DNA of 53,968 nt from a virus. The DNA lies in IMG/VR virus record IMGVR_UViG_3300049020_000042, positions 1 to 53,968 of that record; one strand, written 5' to 3'. The notes under the pieces are model-generated. The model did no database searches and was not told where the DNA came from. It was given only the letters and a program-made list of their open reading frames with translations. How positions within the stretch are numbered: position 1 is the stretch's first letter; the number at the start of each line of letters is the position of its first letter. Shown here piece by piece: positions 7,868-15,951 of the stretch. The position numbers were made by a program, and so were the translations under genes.

Positions 7868-8517
7868 TCTACACAATGTATCAGATACGAAACTTGATCA
7901 ATGACAAGCTCTATATCGGTTATACGAAACAAGAGCCCATCAGCTATATCAGGAATCATTTCCGAAGAGCAAGGCTTGGTGAAGATCCCAACAAGTTGCT
8001 CTTCAAAGCCATTTTGAAATATGGTGAAGATGCGTTTGAGGTGACTTTGATTGCACAAACCACTGAAAAGGCAAACGCAACGTATCTTGAGAGATTCTTT
8101 ATTGGTGATCGTAATAGCCATGCAGTGTCAGGACATGGGTACAATTTGACACTGGGTGGTGATGGCGGAGATACTAGTCAATCGCCGAACTATAAAGCTG
8201 GTATAGCTAAAAGAGATCTTCGAGGTGAAAAGAATGGCAACTGGGGTGGATTCTCTGAGGATCACAAGAAAAACCTGAGTGCCGCAAAAAGAGGAAAGAG
8301 ACCCAAGAGTTGTGATGTTTGGTCAAAAGCTGCTACTGGCAAAATTTACCTTCACGATGCAATAAAAATGATTGAGAAAAGAGTTCACCCTGATGAAGCC
8401 ACCCAATTCAAGAATAATGGCTTCGTTCTTGGGAGACTGAAGTTAGAATGTAAAATCTGTGGCAAATATGCTGACGTTTCGAACCTGAAGCGCCACCATA
8501 GACACGATGAACAATAA
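7855..8517 (+). CDS. GIY-YIG homing endonuclease with NUMOD-like region and zinc finger
   Basis: 220 residues if TTG 7855 is the start; ATG 7876 would remove the first half of the catalytic core. VIY...LYIGYTK is the GIY-YIG pair, and residues about 60-85 include the catalytic Glu region (ATYLERFFI). GEKNGNWGGFSEDHKKNLS is a NUMOD3-type DNA-binding stretch. The C-terminus CKICGKYADVSNLKRHHRH is a C2H2-like zinc finger. T4-like seg genes have the same layout. It sits between the phosphoribosyltransferase and queE, probably as a free-standing mobile gene. Confidence 0.85.
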   Translation: MGTVIYTMYQIRNLINDKLYIGYTKQEPISYIRNHFRRARLGEDPNKLLFKAILKYGEDAFEVTLIAQTTEKANATYLERFFIGDRNSHAVSGHGYNLTLGGDGGDTSQSPNYKAGIAKRDLRGEKNGNWGGFSEDHKKNLSAAKRGKRPKSCDVWSKAATGKIYLHDAIKMIEKRVHPDEATQFKNNGFVLGRLKLECKICGKYADVSNLKRHHRHDEQ

Positions 8518-8526
8518 GGATCAATG

Positions 8527-9552
8527 ATGGCAGAAAAACAATATCAATATTCCGAAATTTTCGGAAACACAATTCAGGGTGAAGGCCAATATACCGGTGT
8601 ACCAACCGTTTGGGTTCGCTTCTGGGGCTGTAACCTAAATTGCAACGGCTTCGGACAGACTGACCCCACCGACCCAAGCTCATGGATCTTGGATTATCAA
8701 ACGATTGATATTTCGTCCATCACCAAGATGGAAGATCTGCCAGTATTCAATCGCGGTTGTGATTCATCCTACAGCTGGTCGAAGAACTATGCTCACTTGG
8801 CCCACAAAGCCACTGCGGCCGAAATCTGCGATAAGCTGGAAGCGTTCATGAAGAACGAACACAATCCAGAAGGAAAGTTTCTCCACCCCAAGAGTAAGCA
8901 GTGGCAACACATGGCTTTTACTGGCGGTGAGCCCATGATGTCCCAAAATGCCATCGTGGACATCATGTTGGAATTCGCCAAGAGAAACAACGTCCCCAAG
9001 TATGTGACAGTTGAAACAAACGGCACCCAGAAAGCTCGTGACAAAATCAGTGACTACATCAGAGGTTACCCGGTAACTGATGATGCTCAAGTCGAATTGT
9101 TCAATCAAGATTTTGACTATGAGAAAAGCTTCTACATGGCTGGTAAGATTTGGATGAATTCAGAATCACTGATCGGTTTAACTCCTGAGCTGGAAGCTCT
9201 CAAGGGTGTTGAATGGTTCTGGTCAGTCAGTCCCAAGTTGTTCCTGAGTGGCGAAACATGGGAAGACGCAATCAAACCAGAAATCGTGGCATCATATAAA
9301 GAGCTCAGCAATGCTGGTCAACTCAAGTATGTGAGTGATGGTTCACAGCGTTCATGGGATGAAATCGAGAAAGCGACGGCATTGTTCCGTGAAGCTGGGG
9401 TGAACTGGAAAGTATGGGTGATGCCGGTCGGTGCCACTGTAGATGGTCAGAATTTGGTTGCAGCGAAGGTGACTGAAGAAGCGGTTGCTCGCGGTTATAA
9501 TGTTGCGGCAAGAGTTCACGCTTACATCTTCCAAAATATCATTGGCCGTTGA
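8527..9552 (+). CDS. queE: 7-carboxy-7-deazaguanine synthase, phage-type (radical SAM)
   Basis: 341 residues, longer than bacterial QueE (about 210-240). Start ATG 8527 is 6 bases after AAGGA; ATG 8524 is an alternative. IFGNTIQGEGQYTGVPTVWVRFWGC is the QueE N-terminus. The FeS cysteines are C35 and C39 (GCNLNC), but the third, C78 in GCDSSYSW, comes about 38 residues later, an insertion between the second and third cysteines as in some phage enzymes. AFTGGEPMM is the SAM-binding GGE motif. It ring-contracts carboxytetrahydropterin made by QueD. Residues about 180-260 form an extra segment of unknown role. Confidence 0.88.
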   Translation: MAEKQYQYSEIFGNTIQGEGQYTGVPTVWVRFWGCNLNCNGFGQTDPTDPSSWILDYQTIDISSITKMEDLPVFNRGCDSSYSWSKNYAHLAHKATAAEICDKLEAFMKNEHNPEGKFLHPKSKQWQHMAFTGGEPMMSQNAIVDIMLEFAKRNNVPKYVTVETNGTQKARDKISDYIRGYPVTDDAQVELFNQDFDYEKSFYMAGKIWMNSESLIGLTPELEALKGVEWFWSVSPKLFLSGETWEDAIKPEIVASYKELSNAGQLKYVSDGSQRSWDEIEKATALFREAGVNWKVWVMPVGATVDGQNLVAAKVTEEAVARGYNVAARVHAYIFQNIIGR

Positions 9553-9639
9553 TTTGTAAATCAATGTTCCCACTGTGAAATAACAGTGTAACCCTGGCTT
9601 CGTAATTTTTCTTCGACGACCACGTTCAAGGGCCCTAGA

Positions 9640-9828
9640 TTGAATTGGTCGAACAAAGTGATCATTCGAGTGCCTCATAAATTCTGCCAGAAAACACAAT
9701 ATTTTGATTGGTGGCGACTCTATCACACGTTGAAAGAGTTGAATCCTAACATTGTATATGGTGATGACATCATCATGGCATTCGATACCGAAATCGAAGC
9801 CGTGGAATTCAAATTGAAATATCTATGA
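9640..9828 (+). CDS. Small FKL-motif protein, minimal form
   Basis: 62 residues from TTG 9640, with AAGGG 7 bases upstream; no ATG is available in this frame. This is the shortest family member and so shows the core: strand KVIIRVPH, helix WWRLYHTL, strand DIIMAF, turn DTEIEA, helix VEFKLKYL. First of four overlapping genes. Confidence 0.5.
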   Translation: MNWSNKVIIRVPHKFCQKTQYFDWWRLYHTLKELNPNIVYGDDIIMAFDTEIEAVEFKLKYL

Positions 9829-10109
9829 TTCATACCATCACAGACTCCAGATACTTAAAGTCACTGATCCATTTCAGATCGACCAATAACAAGATTTGGG
9901 TCGATCGGAGTGCTTATCATTTACAAGATGAAATCTTGTTGTGGGTGACGACTACTATCCCTGATGATTATCAGAGAATGTTTGCTTTTGGGTGTCAATC
10001 ATGGGAATTCAGCAGTCACGAAATTGCCATGGATTTCTATTTGCAATGTTTGCGTATATTCCATAAGAATGGCCTATTGGATCTTAGAAAGATGCGAATA
10101 TGCGGATAA
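9825..10109 (+). CDS. Small protein, divergent FKL-motif member
   Basis: 94 residues, ATGA overlap with the previous gene. WEFSSHEIAMDFYLQCLRIF is the degenerate motif, here followed by 25 further residues (LDLRKMRICG end). Confidence 0.5.
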   Translation: MIHTITDSRYLKSLIHFRSTNNKIWVDRSAYHLQDEILLWVTTTIPDDYQRMFAFGCQSWEFSSHEIAMDFYLQCLRIFHKNGLLDLRKMRICG

Positions 10110-10381
10110 AGGCAACAGTTGAGAACATGATTTTCGTCTCCAACTATCCCGGGAATTGGTTCACAGAACGATTTGTAACTAGTGATTCTATGTATGAATT
10201 CTTGGACGCAATTGAAATGATACCATCAGATATTGGTAAAGATTATCTGATGGGATACAACGGTAGAATCTGTGAGGGAACATTGCATGCGGTTAGTCCC
10301 TATGGTGAAGGTGTCTGGTTAGATTTTGAAACCAAGGGCGACATGATGCTGTTCGTGTTGAGTCATAGTGAACCCAGATAA
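10100..10381 (+). CDS. Small FKL-motif protein
   Basis: 93 residues, overlapping its neighbour by 10 bases. GVWLDFETKGDMMLFVLSHS is the C-terminal motif with FVL in place of FKL. FVSNYPGNWFTERF near the start is aromatic and may form the first strand. Confidence 0.5.
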   Translation: MRIKATVENMIFVSNYPGNWFTERFVTSDSMYEFLDAIEMIPSDIGKDYLMGYNGRICEGTLHAVSPYGEGVWLDFETKGDMMLFVLSHSEPR

Positions 10382-10712
10382 CAGTATCGTCATCAGTTCC
10401 GAACATTTCAAGCTGAGTAGTTCAGTGTTGCGAATGCATTACGATAGAATAATTCCGCTAAAGGGTTTTATATCGAAATCAGGATCGTTTTGCTCAATGG
10501 ATGAATATCCGGCAAATCAAATCGTCATATCTATGGACCCCCAAGCCCAAGAAAGCCTACATGAAGAATTGATATCAGACCGGATTGTTGGTATCTTCTT
10601 GCAAGAGAACACCGGGATAGTGGTTGAATATGAGACCGAATCACAAGCATGTATGGCCGCATTGGAATTCAAGGAATATTTGAGAAATGAAAAAGAAACC
10701 AATCCTAAGTGA
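10368..10712 (+). CDS. Small FKL-motif protein
   Basis: 114 residues from GTG 10368, inside the end of the previous gene. IVVEYETESQACMAALEFKEYL keeps the strand, acidic turn and helix, with two extra residues before EFK. The tail NEKETNPK overlaps the next start by 26 bases. Confidence 0.5.
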   Translation: MNPDNSIVISSEHFKLSSSVLRMHYDRIIPLKGFISKSGSFCSMDEYPANQIVISMDPQAQESLHEELISDRIVGIFLQENTGIVVEYETESQACMAALEFKEYLRNEKETNPK

Positions 10713-11073
10713 CAAACCACCCAGTCACGAATTTCTGAGTGTGGTTCGTGGTGGTGGAGGACCATCCATTGACTGTTCAATGTGTGGTCGAGTTCATTAT
10801 TCCATTGACTCGCCTTATTACGAGGAAGGTGAATTGGCTAGTTATCAGGAACTCAGAGCTGAAGATCCCGACGGATATATAGAAACAGAGGGTGAGTGCG
10901 TGCACTATTCAGCCATTCAAGGACAAACGGTCCCAGATGGTTGCCCCTGTAATGGATTGCGAAAGTATGAGGATTTCATGTGGTCACATCGTGATTTGTG
11001 GTGTTCGTACTTGATGGCAAGAAAGCTTTCTGCTCAAAAGGAAGCTGACTCGATTTTTATTCCCAACATATGA
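10687..11073 (+). CDS. Cysteine-rich, probably zinc-binding hypothetical protein
   Basis: 128 residues. Paired cysteines CSMC (about 30-33), GEC (about 68) and GCPC (about 83-85) could hold one or two metal ions. No family recognised. Shares no motif with the FKL proteins upstream, yet is translationally coupled to them. Confidence 0.6.
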   Translation: MKKKPILSDKPPSHEFLSVVRGGGGPSIDCSMCGRVHYSIDSPYYEEGELASYQELRAEDPDGYIETEGECVHYSAIQGQTVPDGCPCNGLRKYEDFMWSHRDLWCSYLMARKLSAQKEADSIFIPNI

Positions 11074-11504
11074 CACTTCGTATTGGCATCGTGGGTTATT
11101 CCACCACTGAGTTTGATGAAGAAAGAGCAAAGTTTATCCTAGATGCCGCGATAGCGTATGTTCGGATAGAACGAGACGTTGAACAAATTGAAATTGTCTC
11201 AGGACTGACCAACATCGGTATACCAAAATTGGCATACGAATTGGCTGAAAAGTATGGATACCCTACTCGTGGTATTGCTTGTTCCAAAGCTACCGATTAT
11301 GCCTGTTTCCCATGCGATCACGTACATATCGTTGGACAAGAGTGGGGCGAAGAAAGCACGATGTTTCTAACATCGATTGATTTCCTCATACGAATTGGTG
11401 GCGGAGTTCAATCACATGCCGAGACAGTAGAAGCTATCAGACTTGGGATTCCCATCCTGGAGTTTGATTTAGATGAAGAAGATGAAGGAAACACAGATGA
11501 CTAA
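11070..11504 (+). CDS. SLOG-fold (LOG/DprA-like Rossmannoid) protein
   Basis: 144 residues, ATGA overlap with the gene before. IGIVGYST opens a Rossmann-like fold. IVSGLTNIGIPKLAYELAEK corresponds to the SGG-x-GI-x-A nucleotide-binding loop, and FLIRIGGGVQSHAETVEA to the second glycine-rich loop with its conserved helix. SLOG proteins bind or process nucleotides and nucleotide-derived signals. A second SLOG protein is at 36691. Confidence 0.6.
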   Translation: MTLRIGIVGYSTTEFDEERAKFILDAAIAYVRIERDVEQIEIVSGLTNIGIPKLAYELAEKYGYPTRGIACSKATDYACFPCDHVHIVGQEWGEESTMFLTSIDFLIRIGGGVQSHAETVEAIRLGIPILEFDLDEEDEGNTDD

Positions 11505-12114
11505 GCCATGGATACCATTTAAATTGATGCCCGCCAGTTGGGGATTGAAGGGTATGAGCCGAGAGATTGCTCAAATTGAATATGAGTGCCAGGATTCGTA
11601 TGAGAAGCAAACGCGCATTGCCAAGGTAAAGTATGCTGATGATCTACCTAAACTGAAAAGAGTTCTCCTAGACATCGAAGCCAATCATGGCAAGATTGGC
11701 GATTACGAATACGACAAAGCCAGAGTTGATTTGGAATATGAAGCCAATTCCGAAGCTTTCAAGTTGGCAATGAACGAAGTTGAATTCCATCACGACAAGA
11801 TTTCAGAGAACGACAGAGACAAGAATGCGGCCACCATCAAGGGTGAACCATACGTAAAGGTTATCAATTCGTCCTTTGATCCTGGTAAGGGTGTTGATGG
11901 TGTCTATTTTGAACTTGATTGGAATCAAGCATGGATCGACTTGCTGCGAGAGAATGGATACGTGGGCGCCGTCGATGAACTCTTGGTGGATCAATGGTTT
12001 GAAGACGTGTGTAAATCGTCAGCCAACGAAAAGTTCAATAACGAGCCAGTTCCATTCAACAGTCGACGTGCCAACAGTCGACCAGTTGATGGCAAGAGAA
12101 CCGATTATTTCTAA
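11497..12114 (+). CDS. Conserved-looking phage hypothetical protein
   Basis: 205 residues from ATG 11497, 6 bases after AAGGAA. A long charged helical first half (YEKQTRIAKVKYADDLPKL, KIGDYEYDKARVDLEYE) leads to a globular part, GVYFELDWNQAWIDLLRENG. No function recognised. Confidence 0.6.
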   Translation: MTKPWIPFKLMPASWGLKGMSREIAQIEYECQDSYEKQTRIAKVKYADDLPKLKRVLLDIEANHGKIGDYEYDKARVDLEYEANSEAFKLAMNEVEFHHDKISENDRDKNAATIKGEPYVKVINSSFDPGKGVDGVYFELDWNQAWIDLLRENGYVGAVDELLVDQWFEDVCKSSANEKFNNEPVPFNSRRANSRPVDGKRTDYF

Positions 12115-12115
12115 A

Positions 12116-12150
12116 TTGCTCAATGAGTACGAGCCATTGTAAAATGGCTC
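12116..12150 (+). promoter_or_regulatory. Sigma70-like promoter with -10 in an inverted repeat
   Basis: TTGCTC (12116-12121), 18-base spacer, TAAAAT (12140-12145). The 8-bp repeat 12131-12138/12143-12150 spans the -10 box. AGGAGA (12155-12160) serves TTG 12166; a small CTCC-TTTA-GGAG hairpin can pair with that RBS. Confidence 0.5.
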
Positions 12151-12165
12151 CTTTAGGAGAAGATT

Positions 12166-13194
12166 TTGAGCAGATACATCGTCGTTGACACTTACAACCT
12201 GTTCTTCCGTTGTCTCCACAACGGAATGATGGGTGATGCATATTCAAAGGCTGGATTGAGCCTGCATATCGTTTTGCGTTCAATCAGAAAGCTGTGGCGA
12301 GAACTCAAGGCCGATCATGTGGTATTTGTTCTTGAAGGTGGTAGTTGGAGATACGACGTATATCCCGATTACAAGAAAAGCCGCCAAGTTGCAAAAGCGC
12401 TTGCATCCCCACAAGATCAAGAAGATCAACAGGTTTTCATAGAGACTCTGGGTGAGCTGGTTACTTTCCTGACCGAGAAGAGTAACTGCACGGTACTCAA
12501 AACCAAACGGGTTGAAGGGGATGATTTCATTGCTCGGTGGGTTCAAAACCACCCAGATGATGAACATGTGATTGTCAGCGGTGATACTGACTTCATCCAA
12601 TTGCTATCCGACAAGGTCTCGATCTATGATGGCGTCAGGGAAGTAATCATCAAGCCGGATGGTGTTTTCAATTCGGACGGCCAACCAATGGATTTTGGTC
12701 TTCGTAGTAACGGCCACCTTCGAGTAGGTAATGAACTTGATTTGCTTACAAGCGATTTCAAGATTGAACCAGAGTGGTGGAGATATGCAATGTTCCTGAA
12801 GTGTATCAGAGGCGATTCCGGTGACGGCATCTTTTCCGCATACCCAAAGGTTCGTGAGAACAAAATCAAAGCCGCTTGGAACGATCGCAAGGATCAGGGC
12901 TACGATTGGAACAATCTCATGCTGCAGAGCTTTACCTTGGGTAAGGGTGAAGATGCTGTCACGAAGGAAGTCAGGAAGGAATATGACTTCAATTTGTCCC
13001 TGATTGATCTTACCAAACAACCAGAAGACATCAAGGACTTGATGGACCAAGCTATCATCGAAGCTGTCACCAAGCCCAAGGTTAGTTCAGTTGGTATCCA
13101 CTTCATGCGCTTCTGTGACCAGAATGGATTGATTAACATCGGCAAAGAAGCAGCCGATCATGCCGTATATCTCAACGCACCGTACGTAAAATAA
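12166..13194 (+). CDS. rnh: RNase H / 5'-3' exonuclease (FEN family, T4 Rnh-like)
   Basis: 342 residues from TTG 12166. The N-terminus VVDTYNLFFRCLHN has the first metal-binding Asp. VEGDDFIARW and VSGDTDFIQLL carry the acidic clusters of the FEN active site, and FLKCIRGDSGDGIFSAYP the last acidic pair in the helix-turn-helix region. It likely removes RNA primers and flaps during lagging-strand replication. T4 RNase H has 305 residues. Confidence 0.8.
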   Translation: MSRYIVVDTYNLFFRCLHNGMMGDAYSKAGLSLHIVLRSIRKLWRELKADHVVFVLEGGSWRYDVYPDYKKSRQVAKALASPQDQEDQQVFIETLGELVTFLTEKSNCTVLKTKRVEGDDFIARWVQNHPDDEHVIVSGDTDFIQLLSDKVSIYDGVREVIIKPDGVFNSDGQPMDFGLRSNGHLRVGNELDLLTSDFKIEPEWWRYAMFLKCIRGDSGDGIFSAYPKVRENKIKAAWNDRKDQGYDWNNLMLQSFTLGKGEDAVTKEVRKEYDFNLSLIDLTKQPEDIKDLMDQAIIEAVTKPKVSSVGIHFMRFCDQNGLINIGKEAADHAVYLNAPYVK

Positions 13195-13739
13195 TGGCAA
13201 TCGAAAACGAACGAAAATACATCCTTGATATCACCGCTCCGGTGAAATACATGAAGATGTTGAAACAACAACCTGGTGTTGTTTCATACAACATCGAGCA
13301 ATCATACTTGGATGATCGGGCTCGTATCAGGATGCGAGAAAACCAAGCCACAGGTGAGTCGGAATTCTTTTTCACTTACAAGGTGAAAACCCAAAACGGA
13401 TTGGTTGAAATCGAGAAGGAAATCGACGAACGGGAATGGAAGATGCTGAATCCATCCTGTAAGACCACCATCAGGAAGACTCGCGTCTGTGTTCCCGTTG
13501 GCGACTTGGTCTGGGAAGTTGATTTCTTCATCCACGATACCATTGAAGGGCCATATTTGGTTATGGCCGAGGTTGAACTGGCTGAAGATGCTGAACTCCC
13601 GGATTCAGAGCCAGCGTTCATCTCTGATTACAAATTGCATTTGGTCGAACGTGATGATCGTAGATTCGACAATGCAAAACTAGTCAGACCACTGACTATC
13701 AAAATACTCATTGAGAAAATGAAAAATGGCCAACTATAA
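13194..13739 (+). CDS. CYTH-domain (triphosphate tunnel) protein
   Basis: 181 residues, TAATG-coupled to the nuclease. IENERKYIL is the defining E-x-E-x-K motif. EIEKEI, WEVDFF and AEVELAE supply the alternating acidic and basic residues lining the tunnel. Family members hydrolyse triphosphates (thiamine-triphosphatase, inorganic triphosphatase) or make cAMP. The substrate here is unknown. Confidence 0.8.
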   Translation: MAIENERKYILDITAPVKYMKMLKQQPGVVSYNIEQSYLDDRARIRMRENQATGESEFFFTYKVKTQNGLVEIEKEIDEREWKMLNPSCKTTIRKTRVCVPVGDLVWEVDFFIHDTIEGPYLVMAEVELAEDAELPDSEPAFISDYKLHLVERDDRRFDNAKLVRPLTIKILIEKMKNGQL

Positions 13740-14193
13740 TTTGAAGAAGATCACCGAGAATAGCTGGTTGGCAACAACGAACGGTTCTCCGTTGGCAGTA
13801 GTTCATCGCTCTGAGCTGGGTTTTGAATACATGACTCCCGAGTCCATTCAGAAATTCGATACCCTGACCGCCATCAAGGAATATCTGGGTGGTAATGTCC
13901 AAGAGCAGATGATCGAAGCCACCACTGGTCTTGATACCACTGCCACGGAAACAATTGATGGCTTCCCCGTCAAGCATACCGGGATTTCCGTGGAACAAGC
14001 TGGCGAACGCCCCGTTTACGTGCGTGGCAAGACGCAACACGTTGCGGGGTACTGGTGTATCAAATTCAGTAAAAGGTGGGTTCCCAGCTATTGTCCACTT
14101 CTCCGAACCGTTGAGCAGTACCAGAGCACTGGTCCGTTCAAGGATCGGATGGGAATGATGGCTGAGCTTGGAGTGCTGAATAGACAAGTATGA
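13726..14193 (+). CDS. Hypothetical protein
   Basis: 155 residues, overlapping the CYTH gene by 14 bases. Contains two tandem-looking segments, SPLAVVHRSELGFEYMTP and KRWVPSYCPLLRTVEQYQ, but no domain I can name. Ends with an ATGA overlap to the next gene. Confidence 0.55.
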   Translation: MANYNLKKITENSWLATTNGSPLAVVHRSELGFEYMTPESIQKFDTLTAIKEYLGGNVQEQMIEATTGLDTTATETIDGFPVKHTGISVEQAGERPVYVRGKTQHVAGYWCIKFSKRWVPSYCPLLRTVEQYQSTGPFKDRMGMMAELGVLNRQV

Positions 14194-14411
14194 GCTACAG
14201 AATCCGACCACCAGAGTCCTGGCTTGTTCGGTTCTTCAACTCAAGAACGTTTGAAGTTTCGACTAGAGTATCCCTCCCCAAAGAGATCGACACCAGAGAA
14301 TTACCGTATCTTCGGATAATCGAAATCATTGACTCCCGGGATGCGTGGTTGGAATTTGATAATGAAGAGCAAGCGATGATGTTCAAACTGGAACATTTCG
14401 ATCGCTCATAA
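14190..14411 (+). CDS. Small FKL-motif protein
   Basis: 73 residues. AWLEFDNEEQAMMFKLEHF near the C-terminus is one of the clearest versions of the motif. The N-terminal strand SWLVRFFNS matches the equivalent strand of other members. Confidence 0.6.
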   Translation: MSYRIRPPESWLVRFFNSRTFEVSTRVSLPKEIDTRELPYLRIIEIIDSRDAWLEFDNEEQAMMFKLEHFDRS

Positions 14412-14476
14412 ACTAATGGGTTAAATGAAAACCCCAGTGAGGTAAATACTCACCCGAAATTAACAAGGAATGAAAA

Positions 14477-14740
14477 ATGGAAGTGATTGTTTACTCAAAG
14501 ACCGTGTGCCCGTATTGCACACAAGCCAAGGCCTTTCTGAAGAAGAATGAGATTGAGTTCCAGGAAGTAAACCTGGATGATGATCTTGAAAGAGCTAAGT
14601 TCTATGAAAAGGTCGGCGCCGGTGTTCGTTCAGTACCCCAGATTTTCCTAGATGGTGAACGTATTGGTGGTTATACGGAATTGATGAAGTCTGATATTCT
14701 GGATCGCAAGCAAGCGACATCTTTTAACGAAGATTTCTAA
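14477..14740 (+). CDS. Glutaredoxin
   Basis: 87 residues. Active site CPYC (residues 11-14), cis-Pro stretch SVPQIFLDG and GGYTEL glutathione-binding turn are all present. In T4-like phages such proteins reduce ribonucleotide reductase. AAGGAATG precedes the start. Confidence 0.9.
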   Translation: MEVIVYSKTVCPYCTQAKAFLKKNEIEFQEVNLDDDLERAKFYEKVGAGVRSVPQIFLDGERIGGYTELMKSDILDRKQATSFNEDF

Positions 14741-14822
14741 ATTCAGATATTATTGGCATTTGCGGTGCTACAATAGCGACAAGCCACAAAAGGCCCGATA
14801 AACTTCCCAAAAAATAATAAAG

Positions 14823-14846
14823 CGAAACACCCCTTGGGGTGTTTCG
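14823..14846. terminator. Bidirectional intrinsic terminator
   Basis: Perfect 11-bp stem (14823-14833 with 14836-14846), 2-base loop, A-rich on the left and T-rich on the right. Confidence 0.75.
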
Positions 14847-14881
14847 TTCATTTGAGCGTTACGCCAGAAGCTGCATTTAGC

Positions 14882-14889
14882 ATAAATAT
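14882..14889 (+). promoter_or_regulatory. T4-type late promoter
   Basis: ATAAATAT 30 bases upstream of ATG 14919, with CGAGG as RBS in between. Confidence 0.6.
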
Positions 14890-14918
14890 TTGACTAAATT
14901 GCAATTTCGAGGTATCCA

Positions 14919-15230
14919 ATGTCAAGACCCAAACCAGTAGTGATCCTGAATCATACTGACAACAAGACATATAAGAGTGAGCAGATCCTGGCCTCAGACG
15001 CCATCTATGCGGTGTTTTACGACAACAAACCCATCAATCTGCGTTCTCTCAATAGCTTGGTGAATTACCCAGGACCAAAATATAAGAAAGTCAGCTTCTC
15101 GAATCCAGGCCACGCTTTTAACCTAGCGGAAAAGTTGAACAAACTTTTCAAAACTGATAAGTTTGATGTGTACAAACTCACCGTAGGTGAGAAAGTCCTC
15201 GAATACACGGATAACGGTCAGGGCGAATAA
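14919..15230 (+). CDS. Conserved-looking hypothetical protein under a late promoter
   Basis: 103 residues. KKVSFSNPGHAFNLAEKLNK has a strand-turn-helix layout a little like the FKL motif but internal and richer in Asn. Bounded on both sides by terminators, so it is a single-gene transcription unit. Confidence 0.6.
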   Translation: MSRPKPVVILNHTDNKTYKSEQILASDAIYAVFYDNKPINLRSLNSLVNYPGPKYKKVSFSNPGHAFNLAEKLNKLFKTDKFDVYKLTVGEKVLEYTDNGQGE

Positions 15231-15241
15231 TCCTGTTCTAC

Positions 15242-15292
15242 TTGGGTCAGTTGAACGCACTTTTCATAAATTGAGAGTGCGTTCAATTTTTT
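15242..15292 (+). terminator. Terminator with a promoter in its loop
   Basis: Perfect 11-bp stem (15251-15261 with 15276-15286) and T6 tail. The 14-base loop contains CATAAA (15265-15270), 17 bases after TTGGGT (15242-15247), so a promoter for the gene at 15323 may start within the right arm. Confidence 0.65.
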
Positions 15293-15322
15293 GGATATTC
15301 AACTTGGGCAAATGTAACAATT

Positions 15323-15745
15323 ATGAGTGTACATCATAAGATCGCCGCTCTCATCATAGAGCTGGCAGAAAAACAACAACATCCTCTTAGGACTCTGATC
15401 ACAGGTGAAACACCCAGTGATGCGTGTCATCAGATCTTCTCCAGCTATAGAGGGGGAGCTACTTCAGGAAAAGGCCTTCGTCTGTCAGATGTTGGTCTGC
15501 AACTCATGAAGACCTTCTTTAAGTGTTATGAGATACCACTGCCTGGAGGGTACAAGATCACCGCGCCGCACCTCATATATCTAGACAGAATCGCTGAGAT
15601 GCCATATTGGTTGAACCATCAATACATTTCAGTCTTCGACTCTGATCTCGCGATGATGCTCCGATTGATGGATGGCAACCTGCAAAGTCTAGTAGACTCC
15701 CGGTACCGTCTAGATACTTCTGACGATTCAGCTATTACTAGATAG
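15323..15745 (+). CDS. Hypothetical protein with FKL-like segment
   Basis: 140 residues. YISVFDSDLAMMLRLMDGN (about 98-116) is a variant of the small-protein motif, followed by a 25-residue tail. LRLSDVGLQLMKTFFKCYEI is a helical core not seen in other members. No RBS is obvious before ATG 15323. Confidence 0.5.
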   Translation: MSVHHKIAALIIELAEKQQHPLRTLITGETPSDACHQIFSSYRGGATSGKGLRLSDVGLQLMKTFFKCYEIPLPGGYKITAPHLIYLDRIAEMPYWLNHQYISVFDSDLAMMLRLMDGNLQSLVDSRYRLDTSDDSAITR

Positions 15746-15951
15746 AGCGAGTCAAGGCACTTTACGCCGCGGAATTGAAAGTGTTTGTTTTCTGCTATTC
15801 GCCAACTGGTAGTCATTGTTACAATTTTTTTTCACACTTTTCTGAACAATACGCCAAATTTCAGTTATAGTACACCCTGTGAGCAGATAGAGAGTTCAAC
15901 AAGCTGCTAACAACAAACCGCCCGTAATTGAAATATTCAAGGAGTGAATAC
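15746..15951 (+). other. Intergenic region upstream of the AAA+ gene
   Basis: 206 bases without a credible gene. AT-rich with a T8 run at 15828-15835. TATAGT near 15866 and AAGGAG at 15938-15943 suggest a promoter and RBS for the gene at 15952, but the -35 is poor. Confidence 0.4.
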
